From positions 1-34,213 of the forward strand of contig CAZDVQ010000050.1 of NCBI GenBank assembly GCA_964508975.1: a stretch of 34,213 nt of DNA. The letters are read 5' to 3'. The translations under genes and the position numbers were made by a program. Origin of the DNA: CAZDVQ01 sp964508975. GTDB taxonomy: Bacteria; Bacteroidota; Bacteroidia; Chitinophagales; Saprospiraceae. Shown here in pieces: positions 1 through 6,667 of the stretch. The first letter of the stretch is position 1. Every line of letters begins with the position of its first letter. The notes beneath the pieces are model-generated. The model was not told the DNA's origin. It searched no databases and saw nothing but the letters and a program-made list of their open reading frames with translations.

Positions 1-42
1 CAGTGGAGGGGGTCGCCGCACAGCGGCGGGGGGAGGCGCACA
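1..42. repeat. Partial GC-rich intergenic element at the window edge
   Basis: The first 42 bases are GC-rich and contain a short palindrome (CCGC-ACA-GCGG). Composition and style match the dispersed GC-rich elements found between most genes of this window, but the diagnostic ends are not visible because the window starts here. Confidence 0.35.
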
Positions 43-124
43 AAAGAGAGCAGAGAGCAGCGTAGAGACGACGATTGTGCGTCTCAAAAAATAGAAGATA
101 CATTTTATTAGAAAACTGTGCAAC

Positions 125-1348
125 ATGTCTAAAGTACATATACCGGTTCCTGAAAACCTGATTAGCAACGTGCTGACGCCACTGGAGGAAATGCTGGAAA
201 TCAGGCAGAAAAACAGCAAGCTGTTTATTGGTCTACCCTGCGAGCATGGTTTCCAAGAGAACCGTATTGCCTTGATTCCATCTGCGGTGAAAACACTTAC
301 GGCACAAGGCCATCGGGTAGTGCTAGAAACAGGTGCTGGCTTAAAATCTAACTTCAGTGATCGGGACTATTCCGAGGCTGGAGCAGAAATAGTGCACCGC
401 GTGGAAGATGTGTTCAAAGCCCATGTAATCCTCAAGGCTGCACCGCTTACCCTCGAGCAAATTGACCTCTGCACGCCCAACCAGATTATCCTATCGCCCA
501 TTCACTTGCCAACCTTGAGCGCTGATTATATCTTCCGTTTGAAAGAAAAACGGGTTATCGCCTTGGCTATGGAATACATCAAAGACCAAGCAGGCACTTT
601 CCCCTTTGTGCGGGTGATGAGCGAGATGGCTGGTATCGGCGCCATCCAAACGGCGTCCGAGCTGTTGTCTAGGGCTGGTGGTGGTCGTGGTGTACTACTT
701 GGCGGTATCTCAGGCGTACCCCCAGCGAAAGTCGTTATCCTTGGCGCTGGTGTTGTATCCGAATATGCGACACGGGCCGCGCTTGGCTTTGGCGCTGAAG
801 TACGGGTTTTCGACAATAATATCCGCAAGCTGATGCGTTTGCAACACAACATAGGCCGACAAATTTACACCTCTACCATCGACCCTACCTTGCTCACGCA
901 GGAGCTTTCTACCGCCGATGTAGCTATTGGCGCCATCCATGCTGAAAATGGCCGTACACCTGTGGTAGTGAGCGAGGACATGGTAGAACGCATGCAAGCT
1001 GGCTCGGTTATCATCGACATCAGTATTGACCAGGGGGGGTGTTTTGCAACCTCAGAGGTGACTTCCCATAAATCACCTACTTTCATTAAACATGATGTAG
1101 TCCATTATTGCGTGCCTAATATTGCCTCGCGCACACCACGCACAGGCTCAACGGCCTTCAGCAATATCATAACGCCACTACTACTCGAAGCAGGCGATAA
1201 ACGCGGAATAGAAGCCCTGATTAAACAATACGAAGGCTTACAACATGGCGTTTACGTGTACAAAAGTTGCTTGACCAACGAGTACATGGGCCAACGCTAC
1301 CAAATGAAACACACGGATTTAAAACTGCTATTGGCGTCTTCGCTGTAA
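125..1348 (+). CDS. ald: Alanine dehydrogenase
   Basis: Probable NAD-dependent alanine dehydrogenase (AlaDH/PNT family): reversible oxidative deamination of L-alanine to pyruvate and ammonia in the cytosol. The protein has 407 residues, about 35 more than the usual 370, because of an N-terminal extension; the family start is recognisable at about residue 35 (GLPCEHGFQENRIALIP, with the substrate-binding Arg47). A lysine in ILKAAP (104) and a histidine in SPIHLP (127) match the expected substrate-site residues. The Rossmann motif VVILGAG lies at 203-209 and the conserved DQGG at 302-305. The C-terminal part (CVPNIASRTPRTGS) is typical of the family. The ATG at 125 follows an AT-rich leader. 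A small unknown gene starts 8 bp downstream and may be cotranscribed. Nicotinamide nucleotide transhydrogenase alpha subunit is the nearest alternative, but no partner subunit is present. Confidence 0.88.
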   Translation: MSKVHIPVPENLISNVLTPLEEMLEIRQKNSKLFIGLPCEHGFQENRIALIPSAVKTLTAQGHRVVLETGAGLKSNFSDRDYSEAGAEIVHRVEDVFKAHVILKAAPLTLEQIDLCTPNQIILSPIHLPTLSADYIFRLKEKRVIALAMEYIKDQAGTFPFVRVMSEMAGIGAIQTASELLSRAGGGRGVLLGGISGVPPAKVVILGAGVVSEYATRAALGFGAEVRVFDNNIRKLMRLQHNIGRQIYTSTIDPTLLTQELSTADVAIGAIHAENGRTPVVVSEDMVERMQAGSVIIDISIDQGGCFATSEVTSHKSPTFIKHDVVHYCVPNIASRTPRTGSTAFSNIITPLLLEAGDKRGIEALIKQYEGLQHGVYVYKSCLTNEYMGQRYQMKHTDLKLLLASSL

Positions 1349-1356
1349 ATAGTCCT

Positions 1357-1641
1357 ATGGCCAACCCATACGAACACCTCTATTATCTCGATTTCCCGCA
1401 CACCGTGGTTGGAGATGCCAACCAGTGGTTCGAAAGTGGCTTTTTCCTGTACGAGGATAAAGTTTTGCAGTATGAAGAAGACCGAAAAGACCAATATCAT
1501 ACAGTAGCTGATACTTGGCACAGCCCCTGTGATTTTTTGGCTAAACATGCCGCCAATCCTTGGGATATACGGAACGCTGCGTTTTTAGAACTTTTGCGGC
1601 AGCGTTGTTTGGACACATCAGGCCAGGGCAGTGCCCGTTAA
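1357..1641 (+). CDS. Small hypothetical protein downstream of ald
   Basis: Unrecognised protein of 94 residues starting MANPYEHLYYLDF. The same frame is open back to 1267 inside ald, but the ATG at 1357, 8 bp after the ald stop, is the natural start for a cotranscribed gene. It is soluble, rich in aromatic residues and acidic stretches (YEEDRKDQYHTV), with no signal peptide or membrane segment. Codon use resembles ald, so it is probably real. No function can be assigned. A GC-rich repeat element follows the stop. Confidence 0.6.
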   Translation: MANPYEHLYYLDFPHTVVGDANQWFESGFFLYEDKVLQYEEDRKDQYHTVADTWHSPCDFLAKHAANPWDIRNAAFLELLRQRCLDTSGQGSAR

Positions 1642-1658
1642 AATGTGGCCAGCCTTTG

Positions 1659-1762
1659 CGCCAGGCATGCGTAGGGCGCCCGCGAAGCGGGCGGTGCGCA
1701 ACGCGCACTAAGCGAATAGCGCACCCGGAGCACGCCGACGGCGCGTAGCGCCGGGGCGCCCC
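1659..1762 (-). repeat. GC-rich intergenic element, copy A
   Basis: Element in minus orientation: its left end (TTTGGGGCGCC-type, read on the minus strand) is at 1762 and the variable right end at about 1659. It contains several short palindromes (GCCCGCGAAGCGGGC; GGCGCGTAGCGCC) and the internal block CACTAAGCGAATAGCGCACC that recurs almost unchanged in the copies at 6.4 and 34.1 kb. Confidence 0.7.
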
Positions 1763-1803
1763 AAAAAAAATCCCGGAAACGTATTAAAAGATGCTTTGGT
1801 ATT

Positions 1804-1811
1804 TAATTTTG
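1804..1811 (+). promoter_or_regulatory. Putative -7 promoter element for the kinase-like gene
   Basis: TAATTTTG matches the Bacteroidota -7 consensus TAnnTTTG and lies 44 bp upstream of the ATG at 1856. No clear -33 box was found. Confidence 0.4.
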
Positions 1812-1855
1812 GCTTATATTGCTAGCGCATCTAGAATACCCAAACACCCACTTAT

Positions 1856-2917
1856 ATGAAACATTTCGAGGCTCTTATCAAAGCTTCCTCGGAGATGTAC
1901 GTTATCTTTTCAGCCGACGACGTTATCGAGGATTTATTTGCAGGAGACACTTTTCCGCTAACCATGCCTGTAGAGGAGGCCATTGGCAAAAGTTTAAGCT
2001 TTTGGTCGAGCGCAAGTTTGTACGATAAGCTCAAAACAGCGCTTGACTTAACCCGGGCTAGCCACCAGGCACAAAGTACTTTTTTTGATTTGGAAAGTCC
2101 TGGCTATCACCGCTTTTTTGAAGTGCGGATGACGCCCTATTTGAAGGGCTCCGTTATGGCCGTGTTCCGCGATATTACCGAGTTGGAAAAGGCATACTTT
2201 GCCCAGAATAAACTGTCAAGACAGCTCGCAGAAGGCAATGCACTATTGCAAACGGTGGTATTTAATTCGTATGATGAGATGAAAGAACCCCTGCGCATCA
2301 TCACCAGTTTTTGTCACTTGATTGACCAAGCCGGTAGCTTAAACGACAAGCAAAAGGAGTACTTTGGTTATATCAAGGAAAGCGCTTGGCGTATGCGTGC
2401 CGTTATGGACGGCCTGATTGAGTACGCTGATTTAAGCAAGTCCGACCTGAAATCGGAGCCCGTTGATGTATGGGATTGCTGGTTGGAAGCACTGGCCGCC
2501 AAAGAACAGTACCTGGCCAAACATGAATTATTGGTAGAAACACCTAGCCCGTTCAACGCTATGGTGCGTTGCAATAAACAACACCTCGTGCTTGCCTTGA
2601 AACACTTGTTGCGCAATGCATTGCGCTTTGCAAAAGAAGGGCATCCTGCAAAGGTCAAACTAAGCATTGAACCCCAAGGCGATATGTTGAACCTGCACCT
2701 TGAAGATGAAGGCATTGGTATAAAACCGGAGTATCACGAGGCTATTTTCGACATGTACACACAAATCGATAATAGCAAGCGCAATACTGGTGCGGGCATT
2801 GGTTTGGCTTTGTGCCGAAAGATAGCCCAAATACATGGCGGTCACATATCGGTACAATCAGCGCTAGGGCAGGGTAGCCGCTTTACGATGGCATTTCAGA
2901 TGTATGACTCGCTTTAG
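1856..2917 (+). CDS. PAS-type sensor histidine kinase-like protein lacking the phospho-acceptor His
   Basis: 353 residues, soluble, without membrane segments. A PAS-like sensor domain occupies about 1-115 (ending MAVFRDITELEKA), followed by a dimerisation helix region (about 126-190) and a C-terminal HATPase domain (about 235-350). The ATP-binding boxes look intact: N box HLLRNALRFAKEG, G1 EDEGIGI, F-box-like IFDMYTQ and G2 GAGIGLAL. In the expected H box, where relatives read SHDLxEPLR, this protein has NSYDEMKEPLR: tyrosine 139 stands in place of the histidine and one residue is inserted. It may bind ATP without autophosphorylating, or act as a partner of another kinase. No response regulator is adjacent. 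The stop codon overlapped the stop of the convergent mqnE before a small transposable element inserted between them. Confidence 0.78.
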   Translation: MKHFEALIKASSEMYVIFSADDVIEDLFAGDTFPLTMPVEEAIGKSLSFWSSASLYDKLKTALDLTRASHQAQSTFFDLESPGYHRFFEVRMTPYLKGSVMAVFRDITELEKAYFAQNKLSRQLAEGNALLQTVVFNSYDEMKEPLRIITSFCHLIDQAGSLNDKQKEYFGYIKESAWRMRAVMDGLIEYADLSKSDLKSEPVDVWDCWLEALAAKEQYLAKHELLVETPSPFNAMVRCNKQHLVLALKHLLRNALRFAKEGHPAKVKLSIEPQGDMLNLHLEDEGIGIKPEYHEAIFDMYTQIDNSKRNTGAGIGLALCRKIAQIHGGHISVQSALGQGSRFTMAFQMYDSL

Positions 2918-3076
2918 AGTATGTTTGGAATTTAGCTTCCGGCGAAAAACAGCTCTTTTCTGATGATTTTTGCTTTAAAAAATAGTTACGTAGCCCCACT
3001 ATGCGCCCATTTTTTAAAGCAACCTCATCAAAAAATAGCTCGTTTTTCCCTCGAAACCCAAAATCCAAACATACTC
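2917..3076 (+). mobile_element. 160-bp MITE-like element, copy 1
   Basis: Terminal inverted repeats GAGTATGTTTGGA and TCCAAACATACTC bound a 160-bp element. An internal inverted repeat (TTGCTTTAAAAAAT with ATTTTTTAAAGCAA) gives further hairpin potential. It encodes no transposase. The 3-bp sequence TTA is duplicated on both sides (2914-2916 and 3077-3079). TNA target duplications are known from some IS5-family elements (IS1031 group), so mobilisation in trans by such a transposase is a reasonable inference. The outer TTA supplies part of both neighbouring stop codons. A near-identical inverted copy lies at 14537-14696. Confidence 0.85.
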
Positions 3077-4255
3077 TTAGTTAACCACGGGCAGCGCCAC
3101 ATAGCCCTTAAAGGCGAGGTCTTCCTCAAAAACCATGTCGCTGTAGTCTTGCAGCACGTTGTAAAGCGTGTCGCGCTCAATGGGTTTGCGGTTTACGGCC
3201 TTGATGAGTTTCACCAGCTCAGGTGTGCTAAGGCTAGGACTTTGCTCTTCTGCACCGGCCATCGAGTAAATCTTGGTGGTATCATCAATGGTACCATCAA
3301 TATCGTCGACGCCGTAGGATAGCGACAATTGGGCAACAGTGCGGCCAATCATGGGCCAGTATGCTTTCACGTGGTCGAAATTATCGAGGTATATGCGCGA
3401 GATAGCATAATTGCGGAGGTCTTCATTAACGCTCACCTCGGGTAGGTGCGACATCTCGTTGTTCTGGTTCCTGAATTTCAAGGGTATAAAGGTCTGGAAA
3501 CCACCTGTTTTATCCTGGAGGGCACGTAGTTTTTCTAGGTGATCAACCCGGTGCCAATTGGTTTCAATATGGCCGTACAACATGGTAGCGTTGGAGCGCA
3601 TGCCGAGCTCATGGGCAATTTCATGTAACTCTAGCCATTGTGCGCCTGAACATTTACCGCCCGCAATTTGGTCGCGGATGGCCTCGTCCAGAATCTCGGC
3701 ACCACCACCAGGGATAGAATCCAAGCCGGCGGCTTTAAGGCGTTCAAGGCCTTCGCGGTACGATACTTTGGCCTTTTTGAAAATATAGTGGAACTCAACC
3801 GGCGTGAGTGCTTTAATGTGCAATTCTGGTCGGTGCGCCCGGATGCTGCTGAACAAATGCTCGTAAAACGGCAAGTCGTACTGCGGCAAAACACCACCTA
3901 CGATGTGTACTTCGGTAACGGGTTGGCCATCGTATTTTTTGACCTGTTCCATCATTTCCTCGTGGGTGTATTCCCATCCTTCCGAGCGTTTTTTGATGAG
4001 CCTGGAGTACGAGCAAAAAGAGCAGGTATAGATACACACATTGGTGGGTTCAATGTGGAAATTGCGGTTAAAATAGGTGTTGTCGCCGTGTTTGCGTTCG
4101 CGGATAAAATTGGCCAGCGCGCCTGTGTAAGCCAGCGGGGCATGGTCGTAGAGGTACAAGCCATCCTCGAAGCTGATGCGTTCGTTGTTGTAAACTTTCT
4201 GGGCAATGTTGCGCAGGTTTTGGTCGAGGCCAGTATCGTTCAGTATAGTTAGCAT
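3077..4255 (-). CDS. mqnE: Aminofutalosine synthase MqnE
   Basis: Radical SAM enzyme of the futalosine pathway: joins 3-[(1-carboxyvinyl)oxy]benzoate, made by MqnA, with S-adenosylmethionine to give aminofutalosine on the way to menaquinone. The 4Fe-4S motif CIYTCSFC gives Cys74, Cys78 and Cys81 of a 392-residue protein. Further family-typical segments are TEVHIVGGVLP, AGLDSIPGGGAEI, NATMLYGHIE, FIPLKFRNQNNEMS and VDDIDGTIDDTTKIYSMAG. MqnC, a paralogue, is the main alternative, but the GGVLP and IPLKFRNQNN blocks fit MqnE better. The frame is open upstream to 4423, but that extension reads through a GC-rich repeat and a TATCTTTG promoter motif lies at 4289-4296, so the ATG at 4255 is the start. 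Stands alone; mqnA is at 26 kb. Confidence 0.88.
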   Translation of the reverse strand: MLTILNDTGLDQNLRNIAQKVYNNERISFEDGLYLYDHAPLAYTGALANFIRERKHGDNTYFNRNFHIEPTNVCIYTCSFCSYSRLIKKRSEGWEYTHEEMMEQVKKYDGQPVTEVHIVGGVLPQYDLPFYEHLFSSIRAHRPELHIKALTPVEFHYIFKKAKVSYREGLERLKAAGLDSIPGGGAEILDEAIRDQIAGGKCSGAQWLELHEIAHELGMRSNATMLYGHIETNWHRVDHLEKLRALQDKTGGFQTFIPLKFRNQNNEMSHLPEVSVNEDLRNYAISRIYLDNFDHVKAYWPMIGRTVAQLSLSYGVDDIDGTIDDTTKIYSMAGAEEQSPSLSTPELVKLIKAVNRKPIERDTLYNVLQDYSDMVFEEDLAFKGYVALPVVN

Positions 4256-4288
4256 GGGTAAAAAACGAATGTCGCGATAAATAAAGTG

Positions 4289-4296
4289 CAAAGATA
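4289..4296 (-). promoter_or_regulatory. Putative -7 promoter element for mqnE
   Basis: Minus-strand TATCTTTG fits TAnnTTTG exactly and lies 33 bp upstream of the mqnE ATG. It argues against the longer reading frame that begins at 4423. Confidence 0.55.
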
Positions 4297-4340
4297 AGCG
4301 AGATCCATTACATAACCATTTAGATTTGTTTAGGTTCAGA

Positions 4341-4450
4341 TTTGGGCGTTGCGGCCTGCGGCCGCCGCTACGTTCCGCGGCTCGCTGACGCTCGGCCCCT
4401 GCGGGTCTGGCGCTACGCGCCACCGCTGCACATCGCTAACGCGGAAATGG
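4341..4450 (+). repeat. GC-rich intergenic element, copy B
   Basis: Plus-oriented copy with both ends clear: left TTTGGGCGTTGCG and right CATCGCTAACGCGGAAATG. Internal palindromes GCGGCCTGCGGCCGC and GGCGCTACGCGCC; central block GGCTCGCTGACGCTCGGCCC is shared with copy D. Followed 24 bp later by a heptamer array. Confidence 0.8.
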
Positions 4451-4473
4451 CCGCGAAGCCGCCTGGTGATAAC

Positions 4474-4557
4474 GATGAACAATGAACAATGAACAATGAA
4501 CAATGAACAATGAACTATGAAAGATGAACAATGAACGATGAACGATGAACGATGAAC
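4474..4557 (+). repeat. 12-unit heptanucleotide tandem repeat
   Basis: Twelve units of 7 bp in unbroken register, consensus RATGAAC (equivalent to GTTCATY on the other strand); one unit is TATGAAA. It lies between mqnE and the minus-strand unknown operon, next to GC-rich element copy B. Open frames reading through it are by-products of the repeat. Confidence 0.9.
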
Positions 4558-4599
4558 AAAAGAGCTAGCCGAGTCGCTTTTGAGTCCCCAACAGGCCAA

Positions 4600-5132
4600 C
4601 TAACCTACATGCAATTTATAAATGGCTGCAACACAGAATGTAGATGCATGAAAGGCTGATTCTAAACCTTTATTACCAGTACTTGCAGCAGTATTCCTTA
4701 CCTTTAGATAATTGATTGCTTCAGCCTGATTGTTTAGCAAACCATGAGCATTTAGCAGCTTGCCGTAAGTTGGGAATTGGTTTATCTCATGTTGTAGAGA
4801 TGAGAATAGCACATAAAAGCCATCTTCTTTTATACAACCACAATCATAGCCAAGTAACTCAAACATGCCCTTTTGGGTATCATATAAGGCCGTTTCGGTT
4901 ATGTCACAAAAGTAAATCAAGTGCTTATTATCAAGTGCTTATTATCCAGTGCTTTAGGAGTTTTATACTCGGTCAATACGGCTTCATTCAAACCTTCAAA
5001 AACTAAATTATCGATAAGGCAAACGCCATTAGGACTAGCAGCCCCAAATGTATCAACATTGGAAACAATATGCCATTGGTCAAAACCCCAAAACCCGGCT
5101 GTTGGGGCTATTTCAATAATGCCTTGGTTCAT
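4600..5132 (-). pseudogene. Unknown gene frameshifted by a 14-bp tandem duplication
   Basis: Two overlapping minus-strand frames, 4917-5132 (starting MNQGIIEIAP) and 4600-4920, are one gene. They meet at a perfect 14-bp tandem duplication (4918-4945). Removing one copy joins the frames as KALDNKHLIYFCDITE and gives 173 codons including the stop. The restored protein is soluble, about 172 residues, with aromatic-rich blocks (GFWGFDQWHI) and four cysteines in the C-terminal half. I do not recognise the family. The intact small gene at 5146-5427 ends 13 bp upstream, so the two were probably one operon. Codon use in both halves looks normal, suggesting a recent break, a reversible slippage event or an assembly error. 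Confidence 0.75.
4918..4945. repeat. Perfect 14-bp tandem duplication
   Basis: CAAGTGCTTATTAT occurs twice head to tail (4918-4931, 4932-4945). Fourteen is not a multiple of three, so it shifts the frame of the gene that contains it. Confidence 0.95.
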
Positions 5133-5145
5133 GGAATTTTTATAA

Positions 5146-5427
5146 TCAAGTAAACAGCCTCAAAAACAAAGCTCCATCGGTCATAGAGATTACTACGGCA
5201 TTGAGACTTGCTTGGTTCTCAATGTCTACCAATATAACCGTGGTGCCCAAGGCCTTATTTAGCATTACCGTTTTAGTATCCAAGGTTGATACAATCTCCT
5301 CAAATGCTTGGGCTTCAGGCGTTTGGGCCGGTGACCAAAAGCCTTCTAGGTACCACATGTCTAGTCGCCCGCTTTCCAAACGGCCAACATGGTGCGTTTT
5401 CCAAAAGATATTGTAAATGTCGGGCAT
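5146..5427 (-). CDS. Small hypothetical protein, first gene of a two-gene operon
   Basis: 93-residue unknown protein starting MPDIYNIFWKTHHVGRLESG. No signal peptide or membrane segment; the C-terminal half (TTVILVDIENQASLNAVVIS) looks like alternating beta strand. A TATATTTG promoter motif lies 27 bp upstream and the frameshifted gene starts 13 bp downstream, so it is the lead gene of a small operon. Its conservation beside that gene would suggest a joint function, but I cannot name one. Confidence 0.6.
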   Translation of the reverse strand: MPDIYNIFWKTHHVGRLESGRLDMWYLEGFWSPAQTPEAQAFEEIVSTLDTKTVMLNKALGTTVILVDIENQASLNAVVISMTDGALFLRLFT

Positions 5428-5453
5428 TTGGATGTTTTATGGTGATTCGGTGT

Positions 5454-5461
5454 CAAATATA
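5454..5461 (-). promoter_or_regulatory. Putative -7 promoter element for the two-gene unknown operon
   Basis: Minus-strand TATATTTG fits TAnnTTTG exactly, 26 bp before the ATG at 5427. Confidence 0.5.
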
Positions 5462-5627
5462 AGGAATTAAATTAAGTTTGGTCCATGTTTCGTATGTAAG
5501 AATTCACTTACTGTATGAGATGATAAAAAGGTTTGGCTGACCTATTTATAAACAATACCACTTGAACTTTTTTTGCGCAAATGCCGTTGAATAAATTTGG
5601 GGCTTGTATCTCCAGTTTATAAATTAT

Positions 5628-5635
5628 TATCTTTG
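5628..5635 (+). promoter_or_regulatory. Putative -7 promoter element
   Basis: TATCTTTG fits TAnnTTTG, 14 bp before the ATG at 5650, with a possible TTG -33 box at 5603-5605 (22-bp spacing). Confidence 0.5.
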
Positions 5636-5649
5636 TAAAAAAAATAGAC

Positions 5650-6240
5650 ATGTCTGAAATTCCTTTAACCCCGGAGATTATATTCCAGATGTTTGCCGAA
5701 ACACGGCGGCAAATGGCCGAATCGAACGAGCGGCTGGAGCGCATGTTTACGTTGTCGGAAAAAGCCTTTGAAAAGCGTCAAAAGGCTATCGATAAGAAAA
5801 TGGCCCAATTTACCGACACGTTAGGCCGTTTTGCAGAGGATCAAGTACGTCCTGCTGCGCTAAGGTTATTTGCTAACTTGGGCATCCCAATATATGAAGC
5901 TACCTTCAACTCAACAAAGCTTGATAAGGATAAAACATACCTATACGAAGTTGATATTTTATTACACAACACTGATGTGGTTGTAGCCATAGAGGTTAAA
6001 AGTACGCTCCGCAAGGAAGACGTTGACGAACATGTTGAACGACTAAAACTCATGCAACAGTTTCCCCTCAAAGGAACACGCGGTACCCAGATTATCGGTG
6101 CAATGGCTGCCATGAATGCTCAAAAGGATGTGGTTGCTTATGCTATAAAAAATGGGTTTTATGTCATACTGCCCGATGGTTCTTCTGTCGGATTGGTAAA
6201 CCCTAACGATTTTAAACCCCGCAAATGGGAGATTTTGTAA
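5650..6240 (+). CDS. Coiled-coil protein with PD-(D/E)XK nuclease-like domain (DUF3782-like)
   Basis: 196 residues. Positions 10-70 form an amphipathic, coiled-coil-prone helix (ETRRQMAESNERLERMF ... KRQKAIDKKMAQF). Positions 75-196 resemble the restriction-endonuclease-like fold: YEVDILLHN supplies the acidic residue and VVAIEVKSTL the E-x-K pair, the usual D...ExK arrangement. Similar proteins of the DUF3782 type are common in cyanobacteria and Bacteroidota and have no proven function. No methyltransferase or other restriction partner is adjacent, so a role in restriction is not indicated. It has its own promoter motif 14 bp upstream and stands alone. Confidence 0.65.
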   Translation: MSEIPLTPEIIFQMFAETRRQMAESNERLERMFTLSEKAFEKRQKAIDKKMAQFTDTLGRFAEDQVRPAALRLFANLGIPIYEATFNSTKLDKDKTYLYEVDILLHNTDVVVAIEVKSTLRKEDVDEHVERLKLMQQFPLKGTRGTQIIGAMAAMNAQKDVVAYAIKNGFYVILPDGSSVGLVNPNDFKPRKWEIL

Positions 6241-6334
6241 AACTCCTAGCCGCCAAGCATGGCGGCTCTACCCCTGCACATGTTTTTCGCTTTTTCGGCT
6301 CCTATCTCCTCGTTCCTATCTTCTATCTACCAAC

Positions 6335-6460
6335 TGCGGCGTAGCCGCAGTTGCCAGCGTTAGCTGGCCGGAGGGCGCCGCGCAGCGGCGGTGCGCAGCA
6401 CTAAGCGAATAGCGCACCCGTAGGACAGCGGCGGCGCGCATGCGACGCAACGCCCAAAAT
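6335..6460 (-). repeat. GC-rich intergenic element, copy C
   Basis: Minus-oriented: the canonical left end (ATTTTGGGCGTTGCGTCGC on the minus strand) is at 6460 and the right end around GCCAGCGTTAGCTGGC at 6352-6367. Carries the CACTAAGCGAATAGCGCACC block shared with copies A and I. An octamer array abuts its left end directly. Confidence 0.8.
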
Positions 6461-6524
6461 GATGAAAAGATGAAATGATGAAATGATGAAAAGATGAAAT
6501 GATGAAATGATGAAATGATGAAAT
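6461..6524 (+). repeat. 8-unit octanucleotide tandem repeat
   Basis: Eight units of GATGAAAT or GATGAAAA in register, starting at the first base after GC-rich element copy C. Confidence 0.9.
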
Positions 6525-6667
6525 GGTTGGCTCTACTTCAACCTGTCATTTACTCAATCGTCACTTACTCATTTACTCCATCGTCAATTACTCATTTTTA
6601 CTCGTTCATCGTTCCTCGTTCATAGTTAAAATTATCTATCTTTACGGGCTATATAAACAGCCGTCTC
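6525..6667. other. dnaE leader region with degenerate heptamers
   Basis: AT-rich leader. It holds irregular TTACTCA/ATCGTCA motifs and three in-register heptamers (GTTCATC, GTTCCTC, GTTCATA at 6604-6624). TATCTTTA near 6636 is a near match to a -7 box and could start dnaE transcription. Nothing else is seen. Confidence 0.5.

Noticed and set aside
2883..3068. Short frames inside the MITE copies (for example MDFGFRGKNELFF-type)
   Set aside because: They are by-products of the element, which is too short for a transposase and shows no coding conservation in the deleted copy.
4256..4423. 56-codon N-terminal extension of mqnE
   Set aside because: It reads through GC-rich copy B and across a promoter motif, and the family N-terminus fits the ATG at 4255.
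4474..4557. CRISPR-like array
   Set aside because: The repeats are 7 bp, contiguous and without spacers, and there are no cas genes in the window.
4918..4920. TTG start for a separate 106-residue gene at 4600-4920
   Set aside because: It lies within the 14-bp duplication, and removing one unit fuses this frame to the upstream one, so it is the second half of a broken gene.
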